A DNA stretch of 64,000 nt from Planctomyces sp. SH-PL14 (GCF_001610835.1 NZ_CP011270.1:1798001-1862000), one strand, 5' to 3'; positions 9,235 to 21,260 are shown, counted from the first letter of the stretch. Notes: generated by a model from the sequence alone, not told the origin. Numbers and translations are program-made.

Positions 9235-9575
9235 CCGGGTCCAGGGGTCACCCTGGTGGGGGATGCAAGGGGGCCTGTGTTGTCTTAAGGGGCCCTTTGC
9301 CCGCCGGAGGCCCGTCTCGTAGGGGACAGTCTGAAGGAGCGCGCGTCCAAGCGCGGACACCGTGCCGTATGCCCCCTCACCAACCCGCGGGGAGTGCAAC
9401 GCGGGCGGTGAGTCCTCAACGCCGGTTCAACAAAGGGGATGTCCGTTATGTCCCACAGTTCCTCGTAGAAGGGGCCTCCGGCGGCAAGGGGGCCTGTGTT
9501 GTTTCTTTGGCCCCTTGACCCCAGGCTGCCGTCGCACGTTGGGTTTGAGCAAGCAGAGCCGTGCCGGTCAGGACG
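9235..9575 (-). repeat. R-element copy R2
   Basis: Minus-orientation copy in the convergent gap between the DUF1501 gene (37 nt away) and the S9 peptidase gene (62 nt away). It is the only copy in which both hairpins carry the long loop: hairpin A (about 9485-9517) and hairpin B (about 9269-9302) each contain TGTGTTGTNT-type loops closed by GGCC. The B end CCGGGTCCAGG starts at 9235; the A end reads GTGCCGGTCAGGACG. Confidence 0.85.
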
Positions 9576-9637
9576 CGGAGACGGACCACTCCCGTCGCGC
9601 GAGGCACACTCTTCGCCTCACCAGCACACCGCCCGCC

Positions 9638-12010
<2,373 letters not shown>

Positions 12011-12280
12011 CGTTCCGTGTTCCAGACGGGTGCGGTTTGCTATCGCGGCGAGTGTATCGGGCATGTCGGTTCGACGCAGCCGGCCTCCTCAGACGCCGCC
12101 ACCGCCCGGGGAGGTTTTCACGACGAGGGTTGCGGCGAATGACCGCGGTTCTCAAAGTAATTGGAAGCGAAGAGTGTCAGTGCTCTGCGGGGATTGCCGG
12201 CCCCACGATGGCCTGCACACGAGACGCCGCCGCCAAAGGGTGGGGCGTGCCTTCGTTCTCCAACTCTGATCGACGGCACT

Positions 12281-12964
12281 GTGCAACCTGGACAATCCGA
12301 CGCCCCTTCTCCTCTTCCGTCCGCATCGTTGCGGGCCGCGACTCACTTATCTCATTCCCGTCTGGAAGAGGCGGTCGACTGGAAAGCGTTCCTGTCGGAC
12401 ACCCGGCGGTACCGCGCCCTCCTGACGGGCTTTCTGAGCCTGGCCCGCCCCGCGGACCGAGCCATCTGGCAGGCTCTCGGCTCGCAGACTCCTCCGGACT
12501 TCGCCAGTCGCCGGACCGCGGACTGGATCGCCGCGGACCTGGCGGCTCTCGACCGTCAGGAGGGCCGCGGGCAAGACAGCGCGACCGCCGCGGTTCCCGA
12601 GGCGGACTTCGGGTTCATCAACTCTTTTGCCGCGGCGGTCGGAGGCCTCTATGTCCTCGAGGGCTCGACGCTCGGGGCACAGCTCCTGTCGCGAATGCTG
12701 CACGACGCGCTCGGCTGCACCGCGGAATCGGGAGGCCGGTGGCTGGCCGCCTACGGTGACGAGACCGGTCCGCGCTGGAAGCGGTTTCAGGCTTGGCTGA
12801 ACGCAGTCCTGACGACTCCCGCCGAGGTCGACGAAGCCGCGCGGGCCGCGGTCGGGACGTTCGAACGGTTCTCCGAGTGGCTCTCCCGATGCGCCCGCGA
12901 GCAGGGGATCGTGCCTTCCGCCGCGTCGACTCCAGCAGTGGCGAACGGAGGCCGCCATGAGTGA
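12281..12964 (+). CDS. bphO: Heme oxygenase (biliverdin-producing), phytochrome-linked
   Basis: Cleaves heme to biliverdin IX, the chromophore of the bacteriophytochrome encoded next. The heme oxygenase domain starts at LRAATHLSHSRLEEAV, with the proximal His in HSRLEE. The distal helix region FINSFAAAVGGLYVLEGSTLG, whose key part is GLYVLEGSTLG, matches the bacteriophytochrome-associated BphO group. The frame has no ATG upstream of the domain; candidate starts are TTG 12161, GTG 12281 (used here, 227 aa) and TTG 12329. Its stop overlaps the phytochrome start by 8 nt (12957-12964), so the two are translated together. Function is firm, the start is not. Confidence 0.85.
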   Translation: MQPGQSDAPSPLPSASLRAATHLSHSRLEEAVDWKAFLSDTRRYRALLTGFLSLARPADRAIWQALGSQTPPDFASRRTADWIAADLAALDRQEGRGQDSATAAVPEADFGFINSFAAAVGGLYVLEGSTLGAQLLSRMLHDALGCTAESGGRWLAAYGDETGPRWKRFQAWLNAVLTTPAEVDEAARAAVGTFERFSEWLSRCAREQGIVPSAASTPAVANGGRHE

Positions 12965-15260
12965 GCCGACCGCCGACGCTCCCGACGCTCCGTTCACCGT
13001 CGACCTCGACAACTGCGAGCGTGAGCCGATCCACATCCCCGGCTCGATCCAGCCGCACGGCCTGCTGCTGGCATTCGATCCCGAAACGGAGCAGATGATC
13101 CAGTGGAGCGGGAACGCGCCCGCCGTTCTCGGAATCAACGCCGAACAGATGGGCGGCCGGCCGATGTCCGAGGTGCTCGACGCCGAAACCTGCGCCCGGT
13201 TGCGGGAAACGGTCCGCACCGGAATCGCGGCCATGACCGTGCCGCTGCGGACGCACTTCGTCGGCGAGCCGGACGGAGCGGCGAGACTCGGATCGGCGCA
13301 TCTCTATCAGGGCATCCTGATCGTCGAGTACGAGCTGGAAGCCGCCGATTCGATCCACCTCCACACGACCGTACCGGGGACGACGACATCGCTCGCCGTC
13401 CAGCTGCGGCAGGCGACCGCCCACCTACAGGCCTGCCGGGACATGACGTCGCTCTACGACGCGATGGCCCGCGAGATCCGGGGGATGAACGGATTCGACC
13501 GGGTCATGATCTACCGCTTCCTGGAGGACGGCCACGGGGCGGTGGTCGGCGAAGCGAAAGCGGACCACCTGGAGCCGTTCCTGGGGCTGCACTATCCGGC
13601 CACCGATATCCCACCGCAGGCCCGGCGGCTGTACACCGTGAACCTGATCCGCCTCATCGCGGACATCAACGCGGAGTCGGTCCCCATCGTCCCGCCGCGG
13701 TGCCCGGTTCACGGCGGCCCGCTCGACCTGACCTACAGCGCCTTCCGCAGCGTGTCGCCGATCCACATCGAGTACCTCCGGAACATGGGGGTCGCGGCTT
13801 CGATGTCGATCTCGCTCCTCCGCGGCGAGGAGCTGTGGGGACTGGTGGCGTGCCACCACTACTCGCCGCGGATCCTTCCCTTTGAGCTGCGGGCGGGCTG
13901 TGAGCTCCTGGGGAATGTCGCGGCGTCGCATCTCCAGACCCGTCTGGATGCCGAATCGGTCGACGAACGGGAACGCCGCCGCGTCCACGCCCGGCAGGCG
14001 CTCCAGATCGCCGATGCCGCCAGCACGCTGTGGCCCGGCGTGACCGCTGCCTCGGAGGAGTTGCGGAGAACGCTGGCGGCGGAAGGGATGGCGCTTGTTC
14101 TCGACGACGAACTGTTCGTCGCCGGGACGACACCTCCCGCGGAGACCGTGCGGAAGATCGCCCGGCGAGCCTTGGCGGCTCCAATCGAGCAGATCACCGC
14201 GACCCCCTGCCTGAGCGAGTTCCTGGGGACGGACGCAGACGCGGCGCCCGGAGGCGGACTGGCCTTCCGGATCGGCCCGGAGGGGCAGTTCGTCGTCCTG
14301 GTCTTCCGGCCGGACTACACCGAGGAAATCCTGTGGGCCGGAAACCCTGACAAGGCGGTGGAACCGACGGACGACGGCTTCCGGCTCTCCCCCCGGAAGT
14401 CCTTCGCGACGTGGAAACAGGTCGTCTCCGGCCGCAGCCGCCCCTGGACCGAACTTGACCACGCCATGGCCCAGGAGCTGCGGAACGGCCTGCTTGCCGT
14501 TTCGGCCCGGCAGCTGGCGCACATCGAACGGGCGAACCTCGAACTGTCGCGGCTCAACTCCGATCTGAACGCATTCTGCTATTCCGCTTCACACGATCTG
14601 AAAGAGCCGCTGCGGGTGATGCAGAAGGCCCTGGTACGTCTGGACGAAGCCGCCGGATCGGCTCCGGCGGAGGACGTCCGCTCACGGATCGCCTTTCTGC
14701 GGCAGAATGTCCAGAGAATGGACGATCTGCTGGAGGCGCTGCTGCGTCTCTCCCGCGCCGGCCGGCGGGATCTGCTGACGGAGCGGGTCGACGTCGCCCA
14801 GGTGGCGGAAGAAGCGGCGGAGATGTCGCTCGGCGATCAGCTCGGCCGCTCGGTCCAGCTCCAGATCCTCACGTCGAGGAAGGTCACGGCGGACTACATG
14901 TGTCTGCGGGACGTCCTGTGCAATCTCTTTTCCAACGCCTCTCGCTATAACATCCAGCCGGTGCGGACGATCGCCGTTGGAGAATCCGACGGCTCCCATC
15001 CCTCCCCCCCCCATCCACTGAAAGGGCCGCAGACCGTTCTGTTTGTCCGCGATAACGGTATCGGAATTGCACCGTCGCACTGGGAGGCTGTCTTCCAGAT
15101 CTTCAGGCGTCTGCACCCTTCCGATGCCTACGGCGGCGGGACGGGGGCGGGACTGACGATCGCCCGGAAGATTCTGGAACGACACGGCGGGATGCTGTGG
15201 GTCTCCTCCGAGCCCGGTTTGGGTTCCACGTTTTATCTGTCACTCCCTGACGGTGAGTGA
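12957..15260 (+). CDS. bphP: Bacteriophytochrome histidine kinase
   Basis: Red/far-red photoreceptor kinase, 767 aa. The order is PAS (about 15-120) with the biliverdin-binding Cys at C20 (LDNCEREPIHIPGS), GAF (about 135-310) with the chromophore-pocket motif PATDIPPQARRLY, and PHY with the tongue motif PRKSF near residue 480. HisKA follows, with H546 in SASHDLKEPLR, then HATPase with NLFSNASRYN and DNGIGI. The Pro-Ala-Thr-Asp-Ile-Pro box has Thr where many homologues have Ser. It lies between the heme oxygenase gene, which supplies its chromophore, and a hybrid kinase gene. No receiver domain is fused to it. Confidence 0.95.
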   Translation: MSEPTADAPDAPFTVDLDNCEREPIHIPGSIQPHGLLLAFDPETEQMIQWSGNAPAVLGINAEQMGGRPMSEVLDAETCARLRETVRTGIAAMTVPLRTHFVGEPDGAARLGSAHLYQGILIVEYELEAADSIHLHTTVPGTTTSLAVQLRQATAHLQACRDMTSLYDAMAREIRGMNGFDRVMIYRFLEDGHGAVVGEAKADHLEPFLGLHYPATDIPPQARRLYTVNLIRLIADINAESVPIVPPRCPVHGGPLDLTYSAFRSVSPIHIEYLRNMGVAASMSISLLRGEELWGLVACHHYSPRILPFELRAGCELLGNVAASHLQTRLDAESVDERERRRVHARQALQIADAASTLWPGVTAASEELRRTLAAEGMALVLDDELFVAGTTPPAETVRKIARRALAAPIEQITATPCLSEFLGTDADAAPGGGLAFRIGPEGQFVVLVFRPDYTEEILWAGNPDKAVEPTDDGFRLSPRKSFATWKQVVSGRSRPWTELDHAMAQELRNGLLAVSARQLAHIERANLELSRLNSDLNAFCYSASHDLKEPLRVMQKALVRLDEAAGSAPAEDVRSRIAFLRQNVQRMDDLLEALLRLSRAGRRDLLTERVDVAQVAEEAAEMSLGDQLGRSVQLQILTSRKVTADYMCLRDVLCNLFSNASRYNIQPVRTIAVGESDGSHPSPPHPLKGPQTVLFVRDNGIGIAPSHWEAVFQIFRRLHPSDAYGGGTGAGLTIARKILERHGGMLWVSSEPGLGSTFYLSLPDGE

Positions 15261-15425
15261 TGAGCCAAGTGACCGACCTAACACAACGATCTCCGGTACC
15301 GCTCTGCACAGGTTTGAGGGCGACCCGCCGGCTGATCCTCAAACGAAAGTTGGAGTTTCTGCGTCCAGGCTGTGCGGCCCCGCCCCAGTTCCTCTCGCAA
15401 AGACTCTGGCACAGTGCGTGAGAAT

Positions 15426-17060
15426 ATGACGTCCCTTCCGATCCGTCGGGTGCTTGTCGTTGACGACACACCCGAAGACCGCGATACGGTAAGGCGAGCG
15501 TTGATTCACGATTCGACCTGTCGCTACCAGTTTGTGCAGGCAGGGTCCGGCCAGGAGGCCTTGGCTCTTCTGAAGAACGACACGCAGCCGTTCGATCTCG
15601 GGTTTCTGGACTGGCATCTTCCCGACATGACCGGGCTGGAACTTGCCCGCGAATTGAAAGGGGAGAGCGGGATCCCTCCCTTTCCGATCATCATGATCAC
15701 CGGGAGTCATCCGATTGATGTCTCCACGGCGGCCATGGAGAGCGGGATCCAGGATTTTCTCTCGAAGGAGACCGTAGATCCGGCGAGCCTTCCGCACATC
15801 GCCCGCAACGCGATCGACCGCTACCGGCTCATGAAGCGGCTGGTGGAGAGCGAGCGGGAAGCCCGCGAGGCCCGGATCCGGGCAGAGGACGCCAGCCGGG
15901 CCAAGTCGATGTTCCTTTCGAGCATGAGCCACGAGCTGCGGACGCCGCTGACGGCGGTCGTGGGACTCGCCGATCTGCTGCTCGAAAATCCCGCCGCCGC
16001 AGACTCCCGGCAGATGCTGGAGATGATTCGCAGCAACGGGACGCACCTGGCCGAGCTCCTGAACGACATTCTCGACTTGGCCAAGATCGAGGCGGGGACG
16101 ATCGACGTGGAGCTCGTCGAGTGCGACCCGCTGCTCCTGACCCGGGAGCTGTGCGATCTCATGCGGCTGCGGGCCCAAGACGAAGGGCTCTCCTTCGAGC
16201 TGGCGTTCGACACGCCGGTCCCGGCGCGGATCCGGACCGATCCGCTCCGGCTGCGGCAGATTCTGATGAACCTGCTGACCAACGCGATCAAGTTCACGGA
16301 CAAGGGGAGCGTGCGGGTCTCGCTGTGCTATCAGCCAGAGCCAGAGCCCTGCCTGGAGTTCACGATCTCCGACACCGGCGTCGGGATCAGCGAAGCGGAC
16401 CTGGAAGTGATCTTCGAGCCGTTCGTTCAGGTCTCGGAGGACTACCGGCACCGCAAAAACGGAGCGGGGCTGGGTCTTTCGATCAGCCGCTCGCTGGCCC
16501 GGCTTTTGGGCGGGAACTTGACGGCGAAGTCCCGCGTCGGAGGGGGAAGTCAGTTTTCGGCCTCGATCCGGGCCGAAGGGGCGGGGCAGGTGGCGCGGTA
16601 CGATCCCCGTCTGTACGCCGCGCCGCGGAAGGCGGCAGAGCAGCGGCCGGAGCTTCTGGATGGCTGCTGGGCTGGTCGCCGGATTCTGATTGCGGAAGAT
16701 ACGGCGGCGAACCAGTACCTGCTGCGGCGGATGCTGGAGGCGACGAAGGCTCAGACGACGTTTGTGGAGACGGGCGAGCAGGCGGTCGATGCGGTCTGCC
16801 GTTCGATCGACGCGGGCCGGCCGTTCGATGTGGTTCTGATGGACATCCAGATGCCCGGCATGAACGGGTATGAAGCGACCCGCGCCATTCGCCGCGAGGG
16901 GGTGACCGGCCCGGTCATTGCGCTCACGGCGGCGGCGATGGATGGGGACCGGGAGCGGTGCTTGGAGGCGGGCTGTACGAGTTATCTCTCGAAGCCGATC
17001 AACCGGCCGGCGCTGCTGAAGATGATTGCGGACTCGATGTCGCAGGACGGAGCGAATTAG
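15426..17060 (+). CDS. Hybrid histidine kinase, REC-HisKA-HATPase-REC
   Basis: 544 aa cytoplasmic signalling protein with no membrane segment. The N-terminal receiver has phosphoacceptor D62 (FLDWHLPD); a short coiled coil leads to HisKA with H169 (SMSHELRTPLTAVVGL), then HATPase (NLLTNAIKF, DTGVGISEADLEVIFEPF), then a C-terminal receiver with D473 (VLMDIQMPGMNG). The ATG at 15426 was chosen because the receiver fold begins right after it. It lies 165 nt downstream of the phytochrome gene on the same strand, so it is the likely next step of the light relay: phytochrome to first receiver, then own kinase to second receiver. No DNA-binding output is encoded here. Confidence 0.9.
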   Translation: MTSLPIRRVLVVDDTPEDRDTVRRALIHDSTCRYQFVQAGSGQEALALLKNDTQPFDLGFLDWHLPDMTGLELARELKGESGIPPFPIIMITGSHPIDVSTAAMESGIQDFLSKETVDPASLPHIARNAIDRYRLMKRLVESEREAREARIRAEDASRAKSMFLSSMSHELRTPLTAVVGLADLLLENPAAADSRQMLEMIRSNGTHLAELLNDILDLAKIEAGTIDVELVECDPLLLTRELCDLMRLRAQDEGLSFELAFDTPVPARIRTDPLRLRQILMNLLTNAIKFTDKGSVRVSLCYQPEPEPCLEFTISDTGVGISEADLEVIFEPFVQVSEDYRHRKNGAGLGLSISRSLARLLGGNLTAKSRVGGGSQFSASIRAEGAGQVARYDPRLYAAPRKAAEQRPELLDGCWAGRRILIAEDTAANQYLLRRMLEATKAQTTFVETGEQAVDAVCRSIDAGRPFDVVLMDIQMPGMNGYEATRAIRREGVTGPVIALTAAAMDGDRERCLEAGCTSYLSKPINRPALLKMIADSMSQDGAN

Positions 17061-17090
17061 AGACTGAGTCCGAGTTCTGATCCGTCGTAA

Positions 17091-17431
17091 CCGGGTCCAG
17101 GGGTACCCTGGTGGGGAGTGCAGAGGGGCCTGTGTTGTTCTATTGGCCCTTTGCCCGCCGGAGGCCGTCTCGTCGAGGACCGTCGGAGGGAGCACGTGCC
17201 CGAGCGCGGATAACGTGCCGGATGCCCCCTCACCAATCCGGGGGGATTGCAAAGCCAGCGGTGTGTCTTGAGGGAGTCCTCCACGCCGGTTCCACAAAGC
17301 GGACGTCCGTTGTTTGCCACGGTTCCTCGTGGAAGTGCCTCCGGCGGCAAGGGGTTGCCCCCTTGACCCCGGCTGCCGTGGCACGTTGGGTTTGACGTGA
17401 CATAACCGTGTCGGCAAGGACGTAGTTCGAG
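17091..17431 (-). repeat. R-element copy R3
   Basis: Minus-orientation copy filling the convergent gap between the hybrid kinase gene (30 nt away) and mgtE (8 nt away). Hairpin B has the long loop (CTGTGTTGTTCTATTGG). Hairpin A is short and slightly degenerate (CAAGGGGTTGCCCCCTTG). Confidence 0.85.
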
Positions 17432-17439
17432 GCCCGCGC

Positions 17440-18738
17440 CTACATCAGCCACCGCGAAAACAGGCTGGCGATCCCCAGAAACGCCGCAAAGCCAATAATG
17501 TCCGTCACCGTCGAAAGAAAGATGCTCGACGACTGGGCCGGGTCGCTGCCAAGAGCCCTCAGGATCAACGGAATCGCCGCCCCGGCCAGCCCGGCAACCG
17601 TCGTGTTCACGATCAGCGCCAGGCTGATCACGGCACACAGGCCGGGACTATGACTCCAGACCAGCACAGCCAGCGACGTGACAAACGCCAGAGCCACACC
17701 GTTCAGGAACCCCGCCAGCGACTCCTTCAAGAGCAGCGACCGCACATTGCCGGGACTGATCTCCTTCAGCGCCAGGCCGCGAATCACAACCGCCAACGTC
17801 TGAGCCCCGCTGTTCCCCCCCGGCCCCGACACAATCGGAAGCAGGATCTTCAGAGCCGCAATCTTGACCAGGATCCCCTCGAACATCCCGATGACCGCCG
17901 AGGCCATGAAGGCGGTCACCAGATTGACGAGCAGCCACGGCAGCCGGGATTTCACCGTGGCGGCGAGCGAGGTGCTGACAGTTTCGCTCCCGCTCGCCCC
18001 CACCATCTTCTGCAGGTCTTCAAACGCTTCCTGCTGAACGGTCTCGAGGACCTGTTCGTGCCGGACGACCCCCAGCAGCCGGTCCTCGTCATCGACGACA
18101 GGCAGGGCGACGAAGCCACGGCTCCGCATCAGCTCGGCCACTTCTTCGCGGTCCATCGTCGCGCGAACCGTCGCCACGTTCCGGCGGACGATCGCCTCCA
18201 GCGGTTGCTGTGGCAGAGCGAGGAGGAGGTCCCGCATGCTGAGGACGCCGATCAGGCGGCCGTCGCGCTGCGTGACGTAGAGGTAATGCAGCGTCTCCCG
18301 CGGCGCCTGGCGGATCCGGGCGATCGTCTCCTGGACCGTCAGGTCGATCGGCAGGGACGTGACGGGAAACTCCATGAGTCCCCCGGCGGTGTCGGGCGGG
18401 TAGCGGAGCGCGCTCCGCACGAGCTGGATCTGTTCGGAGTCGATCCCGGACAGGAGGTGTTCGCGGAGCTCGGCGTCGAGGTGTTGGAGGACGACCGCCG
18501 CCTGCCGCGCGGTCATGCGGTGGATCAGGCCTTGCGTTGCCTCCGGTCCGAGGTGCGCGAAGACAGCGGCGGCGCGGTGCGCGGCGAGCCGTTCGAGGAC
18601 CGGTCCCATGACGGCCGAGTCGAGCTCGGCGATGATGGCGGCCGACTCCGGAACATCGAGCTCTTCGATGGCGTGGGCCGCCGCATCGGGATGCGTCTGG
18701 GCGAAGGTCCGGATGAGGTAGGCGACCGATTTTTCCAT
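17440..18738 (-). CDS. mgtE: Magnesium transporter MgtE
   Basis: Mg2+ channel/transporter of the inner membrane, 432 aa from the ATG at 18738. The N-terminal superhelical domain (about 1-120) comes first, then two CBS domains (about 130-250; TLHYLYVTQRDGRLIGVL and GFVALPVVDDEDRLLG) that act as the cytosolic Mg2+ sensor, then five membrane helices, including the MgtE signature SGPGGNSGAQTLAVVIRGLA. Acidic residues in the last helices (TVTDIIGF) line the pore. The longer frame to 18906 adds low-complexity sequence and was dropped. No M-box riboswitch is evident in the 143 nt before R4. Confidence 0.93.
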   Translation of the reverse strand: MEKSVAYLIRTFAQTHPDAAAHAIEELDVPESAAIIAELDSAVMGPVLERLAAHRAAAVFAHLGPEATQGLIHRMTARQAAVVLQHLDAELREHLLSGIDSEQIQLVRSALRYPPDTAGGLMEFPVTSLPIDLTVQETIARIRQAPRETLHYLYVTQRDGRLIGVLSMRDLLLALPQQPLEAIVRRNVATVRATMDREEVAELMRSRGFVALPVVDDEDRLLGVVRHEQVLETVQQEAFEDLQKMVGASGSETVSTSLAATVKSRLPWLLVNLVTAFMASAVIGMFEGILVKIAALKILLPIVSGPGGNSGAQTLAVVIRGLALKEISPGNVRSLLLKESLAGFLNGVALAFVTSLAVLVWSHSPGLCAVISLALIVNTTVAGLAGAAIPLILRALGSDPAQSSSIFLSTVTDIIGFAAFLGIASLFSRWLM

Positions 18739-18881
18739 CACGCGAAGGGGGGTACGGCAGAGGTCCAGAGGGAGGGGAAAGGGAGGTTTGGATGATGCCG
18801 GAATTGGCCGGAGCGGGCCACTCCGATCAGTCGTCATTCCGGAAGATGCGGGGATTTGCTCAAGCACGAGTTCTCCTCGTT

Positions 18882-19229
18882 GCTCGAACACCGTCCTCGC
18901 CGGCACGACTGTGCTTCCTCAAACCCAACGTGCGACGGCGGCCTGGGGTCAAGGGGGCCACGCCCCCTTGCCGCCGGAGGCATTTTCGTCGCGGAACCGT
19001 GGGACACTGCGGATGTCCCCTTTGTGGTCCCAGCGTTGAGGACTCCTCCACGCTAAACCGCTCGCTTTGCAATCCCCGCGGGTTGGTGAGAGGGCATACG
19101 ACACGTCATCCGCGTTTGGACACGCGTTCCTTCAGATATCTCTCGACGGCCAGGCCTCCGGCGGGCAAAGGGCCAATAGAACAACACAGGCCCCTCTGCA
19201 CTCCCCACCAGGGTGACCCTGGCCCCGGT
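18882..19229 (+). repeat. R-element copy R4
   Basis: Plus-orientation copy in the divergent gap between mgtE (143 nt) and the SDR gene (89 nt). Hairpin A is the CAAGGGGGC/GCCCCCTTG type with a CAC loop; hairpin B has the long loop in reverse sense (CAATAGAACAACACAG). As one of only two copies upstream of genes on both sides, it shows the element is not simply a terminator. Confidence 0.85.
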
Positions 19230-19318
19230 TCAGGGGCGCGCGATGTGTTTCCGTGACCTCGGCACTGAGCTACCTTTGTGACCGCCTGCCTCCCCACCAC
19301 CCCGCTGACCAACCTCGC

Positions 19319-20110
19319 ATGGCACAGCCCCCCTCACCCCCTCGCCCCTTCGCCGACCTGACCGGCCGCACCGCCGTCATCACCGGCTCCTCCTCCGGCA
19401 TCGGCCGCGCCATCGCACTCGAACTCGCCGCCGCGGGAGCCGACGTCGTCATCCACTGCCGCCGCTCCCGCGATCGAGCCGAAGCCGTCGCCGGCGAAGT
19501 GCGGGCTCTCGGCCGCACCGCCCACATCCTGACCGCCGACGTCGGCCAGGAATCGGAACTCACTCCCTTCGTCGAAGCCTGCCTCAACGCCCTCGGCAAA
19601 CTCGACATCTGGGTCAACAACGCCGGAGCCGACCTCCTGACCGGCGACGCCCCCAAGTGGACCTTCGAAGAGAAGCTCGAGATCCTCCTCGATGTCGACG
19701 TCCGCAGCGCCGTCCTGCTCAGCCGGGACGTCGGCCGCCGCATGCAGGAGGCGGGACAAGGCGTCATCCTCAACATCGGCTGGGACCAGGCCGACCGCGG
19801 TATGGACGGAGGAGGAGACAGCGCCGAACTCTTCTCGGCCGCCAAGAACGCCATCATGGGGTTCACCCGCTCACTCGCCATGACGCTCGCCCCCGCCGTG
19901 CGTGTCAATTGCATCGCCCCCGGCTGGATCCGCACCGCCTGGGGAGACGGCGCCAGCAACGCCTGGCAGGAACGCGTCCTCCGCGAAACACCGCTCCGAC
20001 GGTGGGGCCTTCCCGAAGACATCGCCCGCCTGGCCCGATTCCTCGTCAGCGACGAAGCCAGCTTCATCACCGGCCAGGTCATCAACTCGAACGGCGGAGC
20101 GGTGCGATAG
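19319..20110 (+). CDS. Short-chain dehydrogenase/reductase family protein lacking catalytic Tyr
   Basis: 263 aa Rossmann-fold protein. The NAD(P)-binding motif TGSSSGIG and the NNAG motif (VNNAGADLL) are intact, and the C-terminus is FabG-like (PGWIRTAW, FITGQVINSNGG). In place of YxxxK it reads ELFSAAKNA, so the catalytic Tyr is Phe (F172); the usual Ser position reads ILNIGWDQ, with no Ser. I chose the ATG at 19319 over the frame start at 19253 because the fold begins shortly after it. It may be a non-catalytic or mechanistically altered subfamily; similar GWDQ-type SDRs appear to me to recur in planctomycetes, though that is memory rather than a search. Confidence 0.85.
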   Translation: MAQPPSPPRPFADLTGRTAVITGSSSGIGRAIALELAAAGADVVIHCRRSRDRAEAVAGEVRALGRTAHILTADVGQESELTPFVEACLNALGKLDIWVNNAGADLLTGDAPKWTFEEKLEILLDVDVRSAVLLSRDVGRRMQEAGQGVILNIGWDQADRGMDGGGDSAELFSAAKNAIMGFTRSLAMTLAPAVRVNCIAPGWIRTAWGDGASNAWQERVLRETPLRRWGLPEDIARLARFLVSDEASFITGQVINSNGGAVR

Positions 20111-20150
20111 CGGCCGATCGCGCCGCAAGACCGCGTACGGCGTGGCGTTG

Positions 20151-21260
20151 CTACTGCAACCGAATCGCGCGCTGATCGATGTTCAAGAGCTTCCCGACAA
20201 CAATCGCCCGACCGTCCCACTCGAAGCGTTTGTCGACTCGCCCCTCCACGTTCACCGGCGTTCCGACCGAAATCCGCCCGCCCGTCTTCAGCGTCGGCGG
20301 TGTATCACCAGTCGGCAGCCCCCACTCCGATACCCGAACCTCGCCTTCAAACTCCCGAGTTTCCGAGCCGCCCGCCAGCGGCATCAGATACCAGACGTGG
20401 AACCCGACGATTCGCGGCCGCCCCTCGACCACCCGAAAACGGAAGTCGTCAAGCACCAGGTTCGTGGCCGTGTGGATATCCGTGGAATGCAGGCCGGACT
20501 TCTCCCGGCTCAACTGATCGATCGTCTTCAGGCCCCATTGATGGTGCCCCTCCCGGGCGCACTCGATTCGGCGGGGGAGATAGCCGAGCCGCGGATCCAG
20601 CCACATCGTCCGCTCACCGAAACGCGTCCACGAAACGATCCGAACGGTCTTGTGCCCATCCACGAGAGGTGAGCCGAGGACACTCTGCCGGTTCCCCTCC
20701 CGCGCCACGTCCCACAACGACAGCCCATCGTCGCCAGGCAACGTCCCGAACAGAACAGCCACGAGATCCAGGTGGCGAAAAGCTTGCCATTCAGCCGCCA
20801 TGGCGGACGGCGTCGCCCGCATCGATGTCGACTGGTCCTTCGCGCCGTTCTCCATCGCAAAGGTCATGCGGATGACCCGGAGCGCCGGAGGTGCCGCTCC
20901 GGACATCGGATCCGGAACGCCAGCCCGCTTCATCGCGGCTTCGTCGAACGGATTGCTCCCCAGGATCAGTTCGCTGGTTTCATGGATCGTGATTCGCCGT
21001 TCCTGATAGGCCGACAGACCAAACGTGCGTCGCACGATCTGCCACCGCTCCCCATCGCGAGAGACCTCCAGGTCACTCGTCCGGACGTAGCTCTCCGACG
21101 TCAACTTCGTCGTCGCGTGAAAGTGAACGCGTGGAGGAATCGCACACGAGGCCTCCAGACGGTCCAGACAGTCGTCGACCTTCGGGACGTCCTCGGCCGC
21201 TGCCGTCGTGGCCGCAAAGATCAGCAGACTCCCGATCATTCGCCCGCCAAGTCGTCGCAT
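20151..21260 (-). CDS. Secreted protein of unknown function
   Basis: 369 aa with a signal peptide (LGGRMIGSLLIFAATTAAAE). The mature part is rich in beta-strand-like sequence (VHFHATTKLTSESYVRTSDL, TMWLDPRLGYLPRRIE) and vaguely recalls LolA/DUF-type lipid-carrier folds common in planctomycetes; I cannot name the family. GGAGG lies 6 nt before the ATG at 21260 (the adjacent ATG at 21263 is possible). It lies 142 nt downstream of the DUF1501 gene on the same strand and may be co-transcribed. Convergent with the SDR gene, 40 nt apart. Confidence 0.75.
   Translation of the reverse strand: MRRLGGRMIGSLLIFAATTAAAEDVPKVDDCLDRLEASCAIPPRVHFHATTKLTSESYVRTSDLEVSRDGERWQIVRRTFGLSAYQERRITIHETSELILGSNPFDEAAMKRAGVPDPMSGAAPPALRVIRMTFAMENGAKDQSTSMRATPSAMAAEWQAFRHLDLVAVLFGTLPGDDGLSLWDVAREGNRQSVLGSPLVDGHKTVRIVSWTRFGERTMWLDPRLGYLPRRIECAREGHHQWGLKTIDQLSREKSGLHSTDIHTATNLVLDDFRFRVVEGRPRIVGFHVWYLMPLAGGSETREFEGEVRVSEWGLPTGDTPPTLKTGGRISVGTPVNVEGRVDKRFEWDGRAIVVGKLLNIDQRAIRLQ

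Noticed and set aside
9235-9575. R elements as insertion sequences with their own transposase
   Set aside because: Too short, no transposase frame and no visible target duplication. Movement by a trans-acting enzyme remains possible.
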